DNA of 64,000 bases from Nectonema munidae (lineage: Eukaryota; Nematomorpha; Nectonematoida; Nectonematidae). This document shows, piece after piece, positions 46,792 through 58,748 of this stretch. Every line of letters starts with the position of its first letter. The first letter of the stretch is position 1. The notes beneath the pieces were generated by a model. That model searched no databases. It was not told where the DNA came from and saw only the letters and a list, made by a program, of their open reading frames with translations. The stretch is taken from contig JAUIRK010000884.1 in NCBI GenBank assembly GCA_030549495.1, forward strand, positions 558,001 to 622,000, read 5' to 3'. The position numbers and the translations under genes were made by a program.

Positions 46792-46985
46792 AATACCGGC
46801 CAAACTTAGAGAAGTTTTATGACGAAGAAAACAACCTTAGAAACGCGTTTTTGAAAGAGAAAAACATTCATGAGTTGTGGAGAGGAGAATCTGTTAGAAT
46901 GAAGCAAAACAATGCTCAGACTTCTTCTCAATTTCATGGAGAAATGGCCAATCTCCTCTTCGAAAAAAAGAGGAATGATAAGCAG
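46792..46985 (+). CDS. Candidate internal exon of an unidentified host gene
   Basis: Acceptor TGCCCTTTTGCAG and donor AAGCAG/GTATGA bound 194 bases open in one frame (64 full codons, entering in phase 1 and leaving in phase 0). The translation is highly charged, with EYRPNLEKFYDEENNLRNA and GESVRMKQNNAQTSSQFH, predicted helical, and not like any transposase in the window. I do not recognise the family. Confidence 0.45.
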
Positions 46986-47429
46986 GTATGAAATTTTATA
47001 TTTACTACTAACATTTTTAAGCTCAACTTCTAAAGTTGAGTTAGTTGACTTCAAATACTGAATGTATATCATGAAATGTTCATGTCTTATTTTGACGAAA
47101 TTCGCGAAAATATAACTCGCCATAATTCATCTGAAACTCCCACATGGGATCCGCCCTCGTTTTACCGCCATCTCTGGCACCAACAAAAAGTGGCGTTGTA
47201 TCGAGGATGGCGGTGAATTGCGCGAGTTCATTTTCTAGTTGAAAAATGACTCCGCTTAAGTTTACTTCAAGTTAGATCTTGTCAATGGAAGTTAAAACTT
47301 GCAAACAACGACTTAAAATTTTTGTTTTAACCAAAATGTAACCACTGAAAAATTTATTTACTAAAATAATCTGAAATATATTTTTGTTTCAAGTTTGGAG
47401 TAGCAAAAACATTAATTCTTTTATCTAAA

Positions 47430-48071
47430 TTTACTAATAATGATAAACATCCTTCATTTCTCTTTTTTTCTACATTCTAAGAAAGTTCTGTTTACATTTA
47501 AAGCGGCTTTTATATCTTTCATGGCTGGCAGACTTTCGATTTCTGGTATTAAGTCATGATTATCTGAGTCGTTGAGTGAATTCTTTGCCAGTAACTTCTC
47601 CAAAAGTTTCTTGGGTTATGCCGGCTGTGATAAATTCTTTAGAAGACATCGCATTTGAAGAATCAATGTTTAAAATAGATATTGGATCTAGCAGTAGCTC
47701 ACTTTGAGATAAAACCTCTTTTCTTCATCTTGTGAGACGGATTGTGTACTTTAGTTCCAGTTTGTGTTTCAGTTTGTTGCCAGCAGTTTACGATCGCTGA
47801 AGGTTTCACAGAATCTCAAGATTTTTTTAGTATATCTAATAGCGGCAGCTAATATGGTGTAGTGAGTCCCGTTAGTTTCATGTTGTTCTATAATCTAGTT
47901 CAGTTGATGTTAGCGAAAATGAATTTTGAAATTTTAATATTTTATTTCTAAATTATTTTATTTTTTTATTTCAACAATTTTTTAGTTTAACAAGTGAGGA
48001 AATGGAATCTGAGTAAATTTATTACTGAGCGAGGTTGGCGATAATGGGCGCGTCATTGCGGGGGAACTCTG
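47430..48071 (-). mobile_element. pogo/Tigger-type transposon, internally deleted
   Basis: The right end reads CATTGCGGGGGAACTCTG followed by TA, the outward form of a CAGAGTTCCCCCGCAATG pogo-like terminus. On the minus strand 47960-47690 carries DSVKPSAIVNCWQQTE, and 47690-47440 carries MSSKEFITAGITQETFG and MKDIKAALNVNRTF, the transposase C-terminal tail. The catalytic part is missing between tail and terminus. The 47692-47960 part recurs at 36288-36560. Confidence 0.6.
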
Positions 48072-48189
48072 TATAGCATAAGAAGATACTTTTGGAAATA
48101 TGTGCGATTGCTCTCGGAATAACACTACGCGAACTTTTTTAAGTCACAAAACGCGAAAATTTAACATTAAGCTTAATATATAATATTGT

Positions 48190-48810
48190 CTTAATCCACA
48201 ATCCCTGTGGATATCCAAGGGTATATCATCCGCAAAACAGAAAAAAATCAGTTTGCTGTTGCAATGGTGTATATCATTAATCTATATTAAAAAGAACACA
48301 GTAAGCATTATAGATCATTGAGGAACACCTGTTGTGATATATTTTCTATTGCAAATCACCCCATCTATTGAAACTTTTTGTTGTTTCAGTATAAGATAGG
48401 ATTGATAAAAGAAAGTGACTTAGTATTGAAGCCGTGTAATTTGAATTTCTGAAGTAAAACTCATCAGAGATTAAATCAAAGGCTTTGGATAAATCGATGA
48501 AAGTTGTAAGAACTCCATACCCAGCTGAAAGATTTTCCACAACATTAGCAACACACAGAGCAAGTAGAGATTGGGTATTATGTAGTTTTCTAAAACCAAA
48601 TTGATGTTTATTGAAAAGTTTATTAAATTCAAAAAAAGACTTGCTTTGTTCATATATTAATTTTTCGAAGATTTTTGAAATAGTTGGTATCAATGACGCA
48701 GGTCGGTCTATAATTACCCATATTAAAAGTATGCCCTTTTTGAATAGTGGACAGACTTTACAAATTTTAAAAAGATCTAGATAAACTGCAAACTCTATGC
48801 AGGAGTTTTC
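48190..48810 (-). mobile_element. CR1/L2-like LINE, reverse-transcriptase fragment
   Basis: Minus strand from about 48780: NYRPASLIPTISKIFEKLIY-like sequence, HQFGFRKLHNTQSLLAL, TFIDLSKAFDLIS, GVPQ ... INDI and FADDI near 48200. These are consecutive non-LTR reverse-transcriptase blocks. Frameshifts break the frame and neither 5' nor 3' end is present. Confidence 0.85.
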
Positions 48811-49269
48811 AAGCTTGCAAATATTTTATTTCTTGTCTTCTTAATTTCAGAAAAGTACTTTCAACTATACAATTTATAAGAATAAGTATTTGGGTCATCA
48901 TAGCTACATCGTAAATGGCGATGCCAGTCGTCAAATCATGCAACTTTTTCATCAATTTTTTTTTTATCAAAAATCTTCTTCGTAATTAAATCGGTGTAGG
49001 TTAAGGATATAACTTTTTGACTTTTTTTTCTAAATCAAAAACCCTGTAACACCATATGATGAAACTTTCCATTTGGTTCACAAAAATGTCATTTTTGATC
49101 ATTTTGGCGCCAAAAAGGTGGCGCGCATCGCTGTTTGAATATGATTCATTCGTTTTTGTCTTTTTTTCTTTCCCGTAATGTTTTTTTCTCTTCATAATCA
49201 TATTTTTAATCTTTTTCATTAAATTTGAATGTTTTTTTTCAGATTAATAAAACAATTTATTTCAATTAA

Positions 49270-49775
49270 ATGAGTAATAAAAATTGTGTCAAGAGAAGGC
49301 CAGAAATTCCTCTTGTAACTACATGTTTATCTGGTTTCTGTAAAATGCCAACCAATAAACAAATCATTGGAAGGTATTTAAACTTGTTCGAGAGCCAGAA
49401 GTGTAAGAAAGCAAGGATCAAAATTTTAGCAGAAGAATTAAGTCAACTATGGAATGAGTTGAACTTTCCAAAAATTTCGAATCAGCAAGTGGTGTTGAAA
49501 GTTTGAAAAGTTATTGATTTGTATCAAAAGTACAGGAAAAGAAAGACTGAAAAATTGGAGGAGGAGATGAAAAGTTTGTTTGATATGACTAAAGCTGACG
49601 GTTTTTGGCTGAGTTCAGAGGATAAAGCCCTTTATCACACCCAGATTGCAACAGCGGGTAGAGTAGGTTATTCAACAAGATCTGAGGCAAGCACCACATC
49701 AATACATCCTTCGAAGCGCGTTAAAGTTTCGAGATTGTCTTATACTGAATCGACATCCTCGTGTCCCTACATCCA
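49270..49775 (+). pseudogene. hAT-like transposase family (IHPSKR family), N-terminal third
   Basis: Two plus-strand frames, 49270-49503 and the one from 49519, read CKMPTNKQIIGRYLNLF, LWNELNFPKISNQQV, LFDMTKADGFWLSSEDKALY and TTSIHPSKRVKVS. They match the N-terminal part of the minus-strand copy at 57937-57159 block by block. The copy stops at 49775 where GCCGAAGGGACATTCCACCG repeat sequence begins. A stop between the two frames makes it non-functional. Confidence 0.7.
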
Positions 49776-49830
49776 AATTTTGCCGAAGGGACATTCCACC
49801 GAAAGTGGACATAGCATTTGGCAATTTTTG
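49776..49830. repeat. GGACATTTxGCCGAA-type end repeat
   Basis: TTGCCGAAGGGACATTCCAC followed by CGAAAGTGGACATAGCATTT shows the same alternating unit as the MITE ends at 34.5 kb. It probably marks an end of another element inserted into the transposase fragment. Confidence 0.5.
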
Positions 49831-50579
49831 TAGACGTTGCTTTACTTCCATTAACTTTGCAGGCTTCTGCTCTAATCGGCAACGTCTGGCATTTGTTTGT
49901 TACATGCAAATATTCTTAATTCAATAAATATTTAGATGAGGCGAAGCAATAAAAAGCCTCAACATTGTCTTAAGATGGAAGTAAATGTGGCTCTGAGAAA
50001 TTTTGGTGCCGAAGGACGTAAAAACGTGGAAGAGATTAAAGTAAAAAAAAGAATTAAAATTAACAGGTGTCTCTTCATATAATCATCTATATACTTATAT
50101 TAATTCTTATAATGAGAGCCAGTGTCTTGGGTTACGGCAGCTTCCCACCCTCTAAGAAAAGCTATACTTCGTATTTACATGTGCTCACACTTTGATAAAA
50201 CATTTTACCCCGTGCATATTTTTAGGCTACCTTTGATCCATATTTAAGATTGCCCTGCTGTTGGGAGTTAGCAAAACTTTCCACTTGAATTCAACATAAT
50301 TTATTTTTTCAAGAAGTTGCTTGCTATATTATCATGGTTTTCTCAAGAGGCAAAGATGGATATTTATTTTTATTGTGTAGTAGTAATACAGCTTATAGGC
50401 TTCGTATTGAGCTATCTATGAACAGTCGCAATTCTGCAGGATCATGCGTGACTTTAATAGCAGTGAACAAACCAATAACGTTCCTACAATAATACAGACC
50501 ATCGTTATGTCATAGCAAATTTCAAATTCTTCATGTCGTTTCCGATACTCAGATGCCTTGTAATCTACACCTACTAGAT

Positions 50580-50960
50580 TCTATTCCTTGAGGCTTGATG
50601 CAAGAAGTTCTCCTCCTGATTTGGTGATCTAGATCACTCTAATTGAAGAATAAGACTTCTTCATTTCTTGATTGTCCTACTTGCTGCCTCTTTGGACGAA
50701 ACATCCATTGCATATTTTACGTCATGATGGTTCTTCGCCCATTTCTATACTCTGAGAATGGTATTGCCCTTCCTTTACCTGTTAGCCATCCTTCTTGAGT
50801 AGATCTACAGCTCCCACATATCACATGCCGCGTACAAGATTTATCTTGGTCACACATGGGCATTCCGAAATAGAGTCGATACGCTCTCCACAATTTGGAA
50901 CCTTTAACGATCCTTTGTAAAACCTGCTTTTACCAGTATAATAACCACACTATAGCAAAA
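50580..50960 (-). pseudogene. Second fragment of the [11 protein letters not shown] family
   Basis: On the minus strand FGMPMCDQDKSCTRHVICGS and CRSTQEGWLTGKGRAIPFS align with [20 protein letters not shown] and [11 protein letters not shown] of the copy at 34023-33697. The two differ at many positions, so they are separate old insertions. Only the N-terminal segment is recognisable. Confidence 0.6.
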
Positions 50961-51539
50961 TATATCTAGAGCTTTTTACACCCTCTGGTAACCATTATAA
51001 AATGTTTCACAATTCAGTATTCTATATAAAAAAAGATATAGTAGTGGAACGTTTTAAAATTTCGAATATATGATGATATTGAAATAAGGATCCATTTCTA
51101 TAACGGTCGTTGATACAGAAAAGGTACGTTTATTTTTGGAATCAGCAGGAAAAATGAATTAATAAACAGTGAAGTGCAATAAACAAAATTTTTGTAAAAA
51201 TTGTTACAATATCTTATTTGTTATACATGCTCACTTAAATCATGATCGCAAAATTATGACATAGTAGTTTTAACAACTATCTCACAAACTGAAATTTTTT
51301 TTATTTAAATTAATTTTTTAAAAAAACTTTTTTTTAATTGAAAAGAAAAATAATCTAGTTTTAAAATCAATGCTATTCTTTATAAATCCAAATGATTCAA
51401 AAGAGAAATAGAGAATTGCTTCCCAGACTTCATTGAAATCTTCTTCATTTATTTTGCCTTTTACGCATCTATAACCATTTTATACTTTTATTGATAATGC
51501 AAAAATAATTAAGTATCATACATAACACAACATGATTTA

Positions 51540-51960
51540 TTAGCGAAAGTAGGCAGAGCCTGTTAATTATCGCATCTGAGTAAAAGAAAGAAGAAGGGGA
51601 ATGCAAGGTTTAGCAGGGCTCAAACATTCTATCTTTCCAAAATTCAACCAATTTCTTCTTAAAATCATATACGTTTGGAGCATTAACAATATCATCGATC
51701 GGGAAGTGAATTCCAGTCATTAATCATTCTTTCAGAGAAAAACCTTCTTAAATAGAACTTTTTACAAAAAGATTTCTGAAATTTTTGAGAGTGGAATCTT
51801 TGGTTATTTTTTGAAAAATGAGGTAAAATTCTAGAGTTGATGAGCATCTTTCCATGAAGGATATTATAAACGGTAATCATGTCTCTCCTTTTGAAAGGAT
51901 AGAATAAGGAAGGTAGATTTAGTTTCATGAGTCTTTCCTTGTAGCTTAGGTCTTTCAAAG
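51540..51960 (-). mobile_element. LINE (CR1/L2/Jockey-like) ORF2 C-terminus
   Basis: The minus strand reads LSYKERLMKLNLPSLFYPFK, RRDMITVYNILHGK and FSERMINDWNSLPD, the conserved (L/S)Y-x-ERL-x-x-L-x-LPSL-x-x-R-x-x-x-DM-x-x-VYKILHG ... WNSLP tail of non-LTR reverse-transcriptase ORFs. It continues to about 51540. The polymerase itself is absent here. Confidence 0.8.
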
Positions 51961-52037
51961 CTGTTCAATGTGAGTAGGCGAGAAGATCTCAATAACTTTA
52001 AATTCAATATCACTTTTTAAATAAAACATAACTCCTC

Positions 52038-52530
52038 TTATTCCAGAAAAGCCACTTGAAATGTGACAAAAATTATGAATGAAATTAAAGCCAGGCAGTT
52101 GAATATACAGATTTCGGTGTAGATGCTAATGAGAAATCTCTTCGGCACTTCTGTCATTATAATTTTCAATTCGTTTAAAGAATCCCCAGTAACGCAAAAA
52201 GTGTATAACGAATCATTACTCTCTTGGTTTCTTTTAGTAGCTTCGATCTTCAAGGATTTAATTACTTCTCTTTCTCTTAAAGTAAAATCATTAGAAATGA
52301 AGATTTTTCTGAATTTATCAGGCGAATTCTTCAGTTTTGAAAGGACACTTTTAACAGAAGCTTTCATATCATAACTTCCATATGTAACCCTAATGGGCCT
52401 CTTTGATAAAGAATGATCAATAGCCTGCTTTCTTAACCTTGTAATACTTTTAACTTTGACATTATTCAAGGATAGATGGCGGCTATTCAATAGTTCATTT
52501 ATAAAATTGGAATCATTGATTCGTAAATGA
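52038..52530 (-). mobile_element. LINE ORF1-like or linker fragment
   Basis: Minus-strand frame from 52490 to 52038 includes FISNDFTLREREVIKSLKIE and ATKRNQESNDSLYTF. These resemble the (I/V)(S/F)-x-DLT-x-x-ER-x-x-x-K-x-L ... RN segment found in ORF1 of CR1/Jockey-like LINEs. It lies 5' of the ORF2 tail at 51540-51960 in the same orientation, so the two may be remnants of one internally deleted LINE. Confidence 0.45.
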
Positions 52531-53672
52531 CATCCCCTAAAATTTGTAAGACGTTCTATCCAATGAACGAACTAACCAGACAAATAAGTCATTATTATAT
52601 AGACTAACTGAATATCTAAGGCCAGTTTTTTTTAACCGGTTAAGGATCAGATAAATCAGACGATATCTACGTAAAACAGAAGATTTGTATTAAAACGCAT
52701 TTTTAAACGCAGACGTTTCAGCGACTCACGTCGTTAACCAGAAGTGAGTTATTTTTATGTCTTGGTCAATTAATTCATTTATACCAATTCTCTTGCGCGC
52801 TTTTATACAAACCTAACCATACTCTTTACAACTTATTGTTTCATAATTTAATTTTGGTAGAGGATTAATTAGTCAAGTGTAAAAGCTTCGAAAGTATGCT
52901 CTCCATATTTGAACTTAAAACATAAATACTTTATTTTTTCAAATTCAAAGAACTAAAAAGACGCGAACTTCAATAAATTTTTATTTCATGTTTTTTCAGG
53001 AATAACTTACAAAAACAAAAGATTGCCTATGCCGGGGTGTAGTACAAAAAAGGCATACAAAATATCTTTTTAAAATTATACAAATTAAAAATAATTTTAG
53101 CATTGAAGTCATCGCATAATGCAAAATATTTTGGAAATATTTTCTGAAGAATTATTTAGATGGGCAAAAATATACCTTGCTACCTGTTTTCGTAATTCTT
53201 TTCTCCAACTCAAAAAATATTATACAAGCTTTTCTAATTTACTTTCTTTAATTGAGATAAAGAATTTCATTTATTCTGTGTGGAAAAAGGTTACTTCACA
53301 TAACACATTGAAAAGTTATATAAAGTCTGATTTTAACTATTTTTACTTTATTAGACACCATTATTACAGAAGAAAGTGTGCGCATTTTTCCGATAAGTTT
53401 TCTTCATACACTATTTTTTATGCATTTTTTCCCTTATATCACGTTTGCTTTCATTTTTTTATGTAAATTTATCTAAAAAAAATTTAAAAATGCCATTTTT
53501 TGATCTTTTCAAAACTTACTTATTCTCATACATACTTCAATGATTCAATAGAAATAACCTCGTAGTTATCACTACCGAATTTTATATTTTGTTAGAATTA
53601 ACAAAATGTGCAAGTACTTTGAATAATGCTAACAAATTTGTTACTTTGATTCTTTGAAGGATTCTTTTTAAG

Positions 53673-53858
53673 TAAAATCCCAACTCTATTTTGCGAAATT
53701 TACGCTGAAAATGCCATCTACCAACTTTATAACTAAGGATGGCATTTTTAGAAGCACAAGAGCCAAAGACATCGTGAAAACGCTGGCAAAAAAATACGCC
53801 CACTCGAGTGATCAAGTCTGCCTCTACAGAAAGAAGACGCGAGACTCCGCGTGTGCAG
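53673..53858 (+). CDS. Candidate internal exon of an unidentified host gene
   Basis: Acceptor TTCTTTTTAAG and a near-consensus donor GTGCAG/GTAAGAG bound 186 bases open throughout, phase 1 at both ends. The translation includes SQLYFAKFTLKMPSTNFITK and AKDIVKTLAKKYAHSSDQVC. The strand-loop-helix pattern with a central Lys-rich helix faintly suggests a ubiquitin-like (Ras-association type) domain, but this is only a guess. If translation instead starts at the Met at 53711, this could be a first coding exon. Confidence 0.45.
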
Positions 53859-54059
53859 GTAAGAGCACTAGTTCATCCTGGCCTCTCCTACTTGCATCAA
53901 CGCCCCCATCTCGGCATGGATCTCGTTCTTGTGCTTTACACGCATATGGCGTCACCGTCTCTCAACCGCGGACTGCATCATTTGCATCTCGCATGCGCTT
54001 GATCGATAGCTACGACGAGACTTCTTTCAACTTCGGGTGCGCTTATCTGCGTTTCGATA

Positions 54060-55300
54060 AGAAATAAAGGGTACGCCATTTCCCATTTTGAGCAGACCAG
54101 GCCTCACAAACACAAATTCCTTCTTGCTCTGCGCATGTATTTAAGCTCTGCACCTCTTTGTTTTGCCTCTTTTTGGTAAGGGTTAGGAGTTTTAAATATT
54201 TATTACCATACCACTATTTGTTACTCCATTACCCGCCTAATTTTTGCATGTTGACTCCAATTATGGCTCATTCAACTTGTCCTATCTAAGAAAAACTAAA
54301 GATTTTCAAAATATGTAGATATTTGAAATTCATACATTCCACCCAAGATACTAATCATCCTTCATTACCTCAGATATTTTTCATCTAAACTTAGTTTCTG
54401 ATTTTATCAAACTTGTATTATAAACCCGCATTATAAAAACTATTTTTAAACAACTCCTCAACTTACCATTATTCTGATCCTTCACGGCACTTTTGGCATG
54501 TTTTTCAGATCGACGTTAAGTTACTTTTTGCTCAATCTTATGATGGCATTCTTTCTAGTCACCCACTTCTTCGCCATAATTAGTTCTAGAAACTTTTAAT
54601 CTTCAGCTAAATCCTTCTTGAATTTGTTTCTTTCTTTGTGAAAATTGCCCTAATCTTCTATTTGCTTCTTCTTAAGCTTTAAATTCTTGAATAAACTCCT
54701 TTTCTAACTAGAAACCTTTTTGTGTGTTTTATGCCTTCTCTCACTACTACCTCTTTTTCTCATTTTGCCTGGAATGCCAATCCGGGTCCATCTACTTCCT
54801 TCTCCACCAAGTAAGAAAAAGCATGAAGCCGCCATCTTTTTGACTTGCTTTCCCTGCTTCTTTTAAAAACGAAGCCTAGGCATGAAGGCACTCAACCGAC
54901 CCTACCCGACGCTCCACTTCTTCATTCGCAACGGCATTGCACACACCATCACTTAATGTCGGAGCCCAGGCCGCAAAGAGGGACACACGCAATCTTGTTA
55001 CATCCTCTCCTGCCATCTTTACTATTTTTTTATCCAATTTAATAAGAATAATTTCGGGCGGGTGTACGTTCGAAGTTTGAATTGACACAAAGCAAATTCA
55101 AAGAATATTCAAAGATTTTGTTCGTCAATTCTAAAATATACATTTTGTTTTGATCAAGTAAAAACTATATTTTTCAATAACAAATATGTAAGATTATATT
55201 TAATAACATATTTTTAAAATTCATTTTTCCTATTAAAATGGAGCAATCAATGACTTTTGGCTACAAATTTATTGCAGTCATTAGGGTTTAGATTTATTGC
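54060..55300. other. Spacer, no gene recognised
   Basis: Mixed composition, pyrimidine-rich on the plus strand. A GC-richer patch at 54780-55030 has a 70-codon minus-strand frame (with MAGEDVTRLRVSLFAAWA) of no known family. Nothing firm can be called. Confidence 0.4.
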
Positions 55301-55305
55301 AGTCA

Positions 55306-55442
55306 TTAGGGGCGTGAGTATAGTTGGTTAGATTCTGGATTCGATACCTCAAGGTCTTGGGTTCGATCCTACATCAAGCTTGCTTTCCTCATATTTCTTT
55401 ACAAGCGGCGCAATTGTGCCTTTTCGATGAAAACACCCTACG
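55306..55442 (+). repeat. tRNA-derived SINE, family A, copy 3
   Basis: GGGGCGTGAGTATAGTTGG (A-box-like) and CTTGGGTTCGATCCTACATC (B box) lead to GCAATTGTGCCTTTTCGATG and AAAACACC. It matches the reverse complement of 21418-21556 and, in the tail, 8500-8628. Confidence 0.8.
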
Positions 55443-55635
55443 CACCATTATTACCATTAGACTTCCCATAGCTCCAGAAATATTTTTCCTAATTTACAAG
55501 TCTAAACTTATATCTTAGAAAGCAGGATTTTTTTTCAAAATAAATCTGTTGTTTCAGCTAATTCCAGTTTTCCTATATTTTTTATTATAACACAAATTTT
55601 CGATTGAATTTAACATTAGCCTAATAAATTATTGT

Positions 55636-55690
55636 GACGGAATATTTGGCCTGGCTAAAGGAACATTTAGCCAAATTGACATATCACGTA
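55636..55690. repeat. GGACATTTxGCCGAA-type end repeat
   Basis: GGAATATTTGGCC and GGAACATTTAGCCAAATTGA are variant units of the repeat that builds the MITE ends at 34.5 kb. No partner end was found nearby. Confidence 0.45.
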
Positions 55691-56193
55691 AAATATTTTT
55701 GTGCTCTACACATATCTGCAGCGTAATTTTGATTTCTTTTATTATTCTTGACTACACAAATCATGTGATGATGAAAGACTTGGAGATACTTTGCCAAATG
55801 TGTTATGATCTTCTTTATGATTAAAAATGACTAATTTAAAGTTATTTTTTATGTCAATGAAAGCCAATTTTATTTTAAAAGTCAATAAAAGTCAATTTTT
55901 TTAAAAAATCAATAAAAGTCCATTTTTATGTAGGTTTTGTTTTTTGATTATTATTTTATTCAACGTAACAAAAAATATAGTTTCATTAAAAAATAATTAG
56001 AATAAACGCGAGTAAAAGTAAAAATCATGTAATGCAAAAATTTCTAAAAAAATGTTCCGCGCCTAGATCATTTTTGTTTTTTTACGATATAATACGTGGA
56101 CTATCATGCATTCTTTATTAAAATCATAATTTATTATGTATTATGAGTGGATGGATTACAGAAACTTATTTACATATGATATAGAATGATAAA

Positions 56194-57937
56194 CTATTCT
56201 TTAGATCTGTGTATTTGTATTAATAAATTTAATGTTAAGTTATTTGAAAAAAGTTCTTCCATCACTTTTACAGCTCGTTTCGCTACCATGTTTGACCGTG
56301 GAACTTCAAGATAAGATGCATCTATTTTCCAGTGAGTACGCAAGCACTTTGCAGCTTTAAGACAATTAGTTTTGTTTACTGCTGACAAAATATCTTCATA
56401 ATAAGTTTATGTATAGTGTTGGTTAGAAAACCAAATCCGTGACCATGTAGTTGAAATAAAATCACAAACTACAGTAAACTGTGTTCGCCAGTTAGGAAGA
56501 AGAAAAAATGCAATAAGTGCAAAAATAGCTCGTGAATTCCATCGTGCGGCATGAATAGGTGGTAGTTTGCACCATTTAATAAACGGCCAATTTTTATTTG
56601 TTTTATAAAATTTGTAGGCTTGGCAAAGCTCAAAGAGAAACTTAAAGTCATCTCTCCAACAAATTTTTTTAAACTTTGGAATCATTTCTCTACCCGCATA
56701 TTTATTATTCAGTTGATCGTAGTCTTTTAAAATCTTATCGATAAACTCGTAGTTTATGTCGGGTGACTGTGAAAAAAAGTTTAAAAGATGCCGTAAAAAA
56801 AGTTATCAAGAATGTGATGCTGGCAGCCAATATATTCAGGCTTGTTGAATCCTTTCTCTACAAAGGTTTTTTGGAGCCTGAAGACAACACCATTTTTACA
56901 TCCCGTATTTACTGCAGTGGTGTCGGAAATAATCATCTGAATACTGCTCCATGCATTGTACTCACAAATAAGATTATAAAGTGATTCAAAGATATCTTGA
57001 GATCTTCCACTTGAACAAATTAAAATAGCAAGACGTAGTTCTCTTTTGCTATTAGTAAGGCAAACAACTTGATATTCTTTCTTTTCCATTTTTTTGCCAT
57101 CAAAATTTTTCTTCAGAAATTAGTTCCATGAGGCGATTTTTAATTATTTTTCCATTGATTATTGTTTTACGCCAGACCCCAGATTGAGAAGGTGTAAACG
57201 CTCCTTAGAAAGACTTTTTGGTATATTTGAAGACTTTCGGGTAGAAAGAGAGTGTTGCGACACAAGTTTGGCGGCAGAAGATGTCGAGTGGCGTCTTTTT
57301 CTTTTTGTAAAAAACTCTTCCTGGAGATTGTCGGGAATGTATTCATCGTTGCTACTTTGTTCCTGACTATCACTTGAATCCAATGCAGCGTTTTGAATTG
57401 TTGTGACTGGTGAAAAGGTACTCTTAATTCGTTTTGATGGATGGATTGAAGAGACTGCTGCTATTTTGCAGGTTGTATATCCTACTTTTCCCTTTGATTT
57501 GATTTGTTTTTTATAGAGTTCTTTGTCTTGACTACAGAGCCAATCACTGTTTGCTTTTGTAATATCAAGAAGAAAAGAAAGATAGTCTTCATATTCTTTT
57601 GAAGGTCTTTTTTTATATTTCTCAAAGGAGGTAATAAGTTTGTTGATTTTTGCAGACACTTGTTGTTCGGAAAGAACAGGAAAATTTAACTTTTCCCAAA
57701 GCTTCAATACTTCTAAAGAAATTTTTTTTATTCGGTCATGACGTCCTTTTATTTCATCATACCCAAGAACCTTCCAACTATATCCTTGTTCGAAGACATT
57801 CTGCACAATGTTTCACTTATATTATCCCTCAGTTCTGGTATACAAGGACGACGCTTAGTATTTGCTTTTAAATTTTTTGTCCAGTTTTTTTCGTTCATTT
57901 TCACAGCAAATTTTGACATTTTAGTTTGAGACGACAT
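56194..57937 (-). pseudogene. hAT-like transposase family (IHPSKR family), nearly full-length relic
   Basis: Minus-strand pieces in order: an N-terminal piece from 57937 (RRPCIPELRDN, SSNKDIVGRFLG); 57806-57159 with LWEKLNFPVLSEQQVSAKIN, LLDITKANSDWLCSQDKELY and SSIHPSKRIKS; 57089-56781 with RLAILICSSGR, MIISDTTAVNTGCKNGVVFR and YIGCQHHILDNF; 56685-56407 with WRDDFKFLFELCQAYKFY and HAARWNSRAIFALIAFFLLP; and a tail to 56194. The (S/D)-DTT-x-VNTG and C-x-x-H-x-LD blocks and the late ARWNSRA segment give it a hAT-like DDE layout, but it is distant from the other hATs here. A few frameshifts and stops separate the pieces. No terminal repeats were recognised. Confidence 0.7.
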
Positions 57938-57959
57938 TTTTAATATGACGTAAAATAAT

Positions 57960-58740
57960 TTTTAAACCTAAAAAAATTAGAATATTTTATAAGAATGATG
58001 CAAAAATTTACACAGATGTATGTTCCTAAACTTTTATAATAAAAACTTATGAAAACAATTTTTATCAATAGCTCTGAGCCAGATGTTTTATTTATAATAT
58101 TTGAAAAAAACAAACCATAAACGTTATATTTATATCTTCATTTTTGTTTATTGCTATTTATATCACTGTCATTACATATATTTCTTGTATCTTGTGGACC
58201 ATCTACATGAAAAGGTAATGTAACATGAGGCGCGGGAGGTTTTTTCATCAACTAAAGAAATAATACTTGAAAAAATATATTTTAGGTAAAAGTTCATCTA
58301 ATGTTATATCAGGAGAGCAAAAATTGTGAAAATAAAGCTCATTTATTGAAATTTCTTCAAAAGCAGAATTATTATAATTTATTTTGAAATAAAAAAATAT
58401 AATTTATTGAAGGATTTTTGGCTTTCTTGGTTTGTATTCTTCTTTTAGATGTAAAAATAAAGAGCAAAAATATGCAAAGTTCTGTTAAATTGTAATCTTT
58501 ATGTTTTTTATCTGGATCCCTTTTCTCCAAATTGAAGCAGATGAATGCAATTTAAATTAGTAAAGCTTTTCGTCAGCTAATTATATTTTGCATATATTCT
58601 TATTACTACTAAGTTACGTGGATTTTTTTAATTGGATGCAAACATTGTCTTTATAGAGCGTAAATTATTTTGAGTAAGGTTTGCAAAAATAAATTGTTTT
58701 TTCAAGTTGAAATTATAAAATGTAATAATGACTAACAACT
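57960..58740. other. AT-rich spacer, no gene recognised
   Basis: No coding or repeat signal was recognised between the transposase relic and the candidate exon. Confidence 0.4.
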
Positions 58741-58748
58741 AGTTTTAG

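Noticed and set aside
52038-52490. 150-codon minus-strand frame considered as a host exon
   Set aside because: The FTLREREVIKSLKIEATKRN segment and its neighbour with a LINE ORF2 tail in the same sense point to LINE ORF1-like debris.
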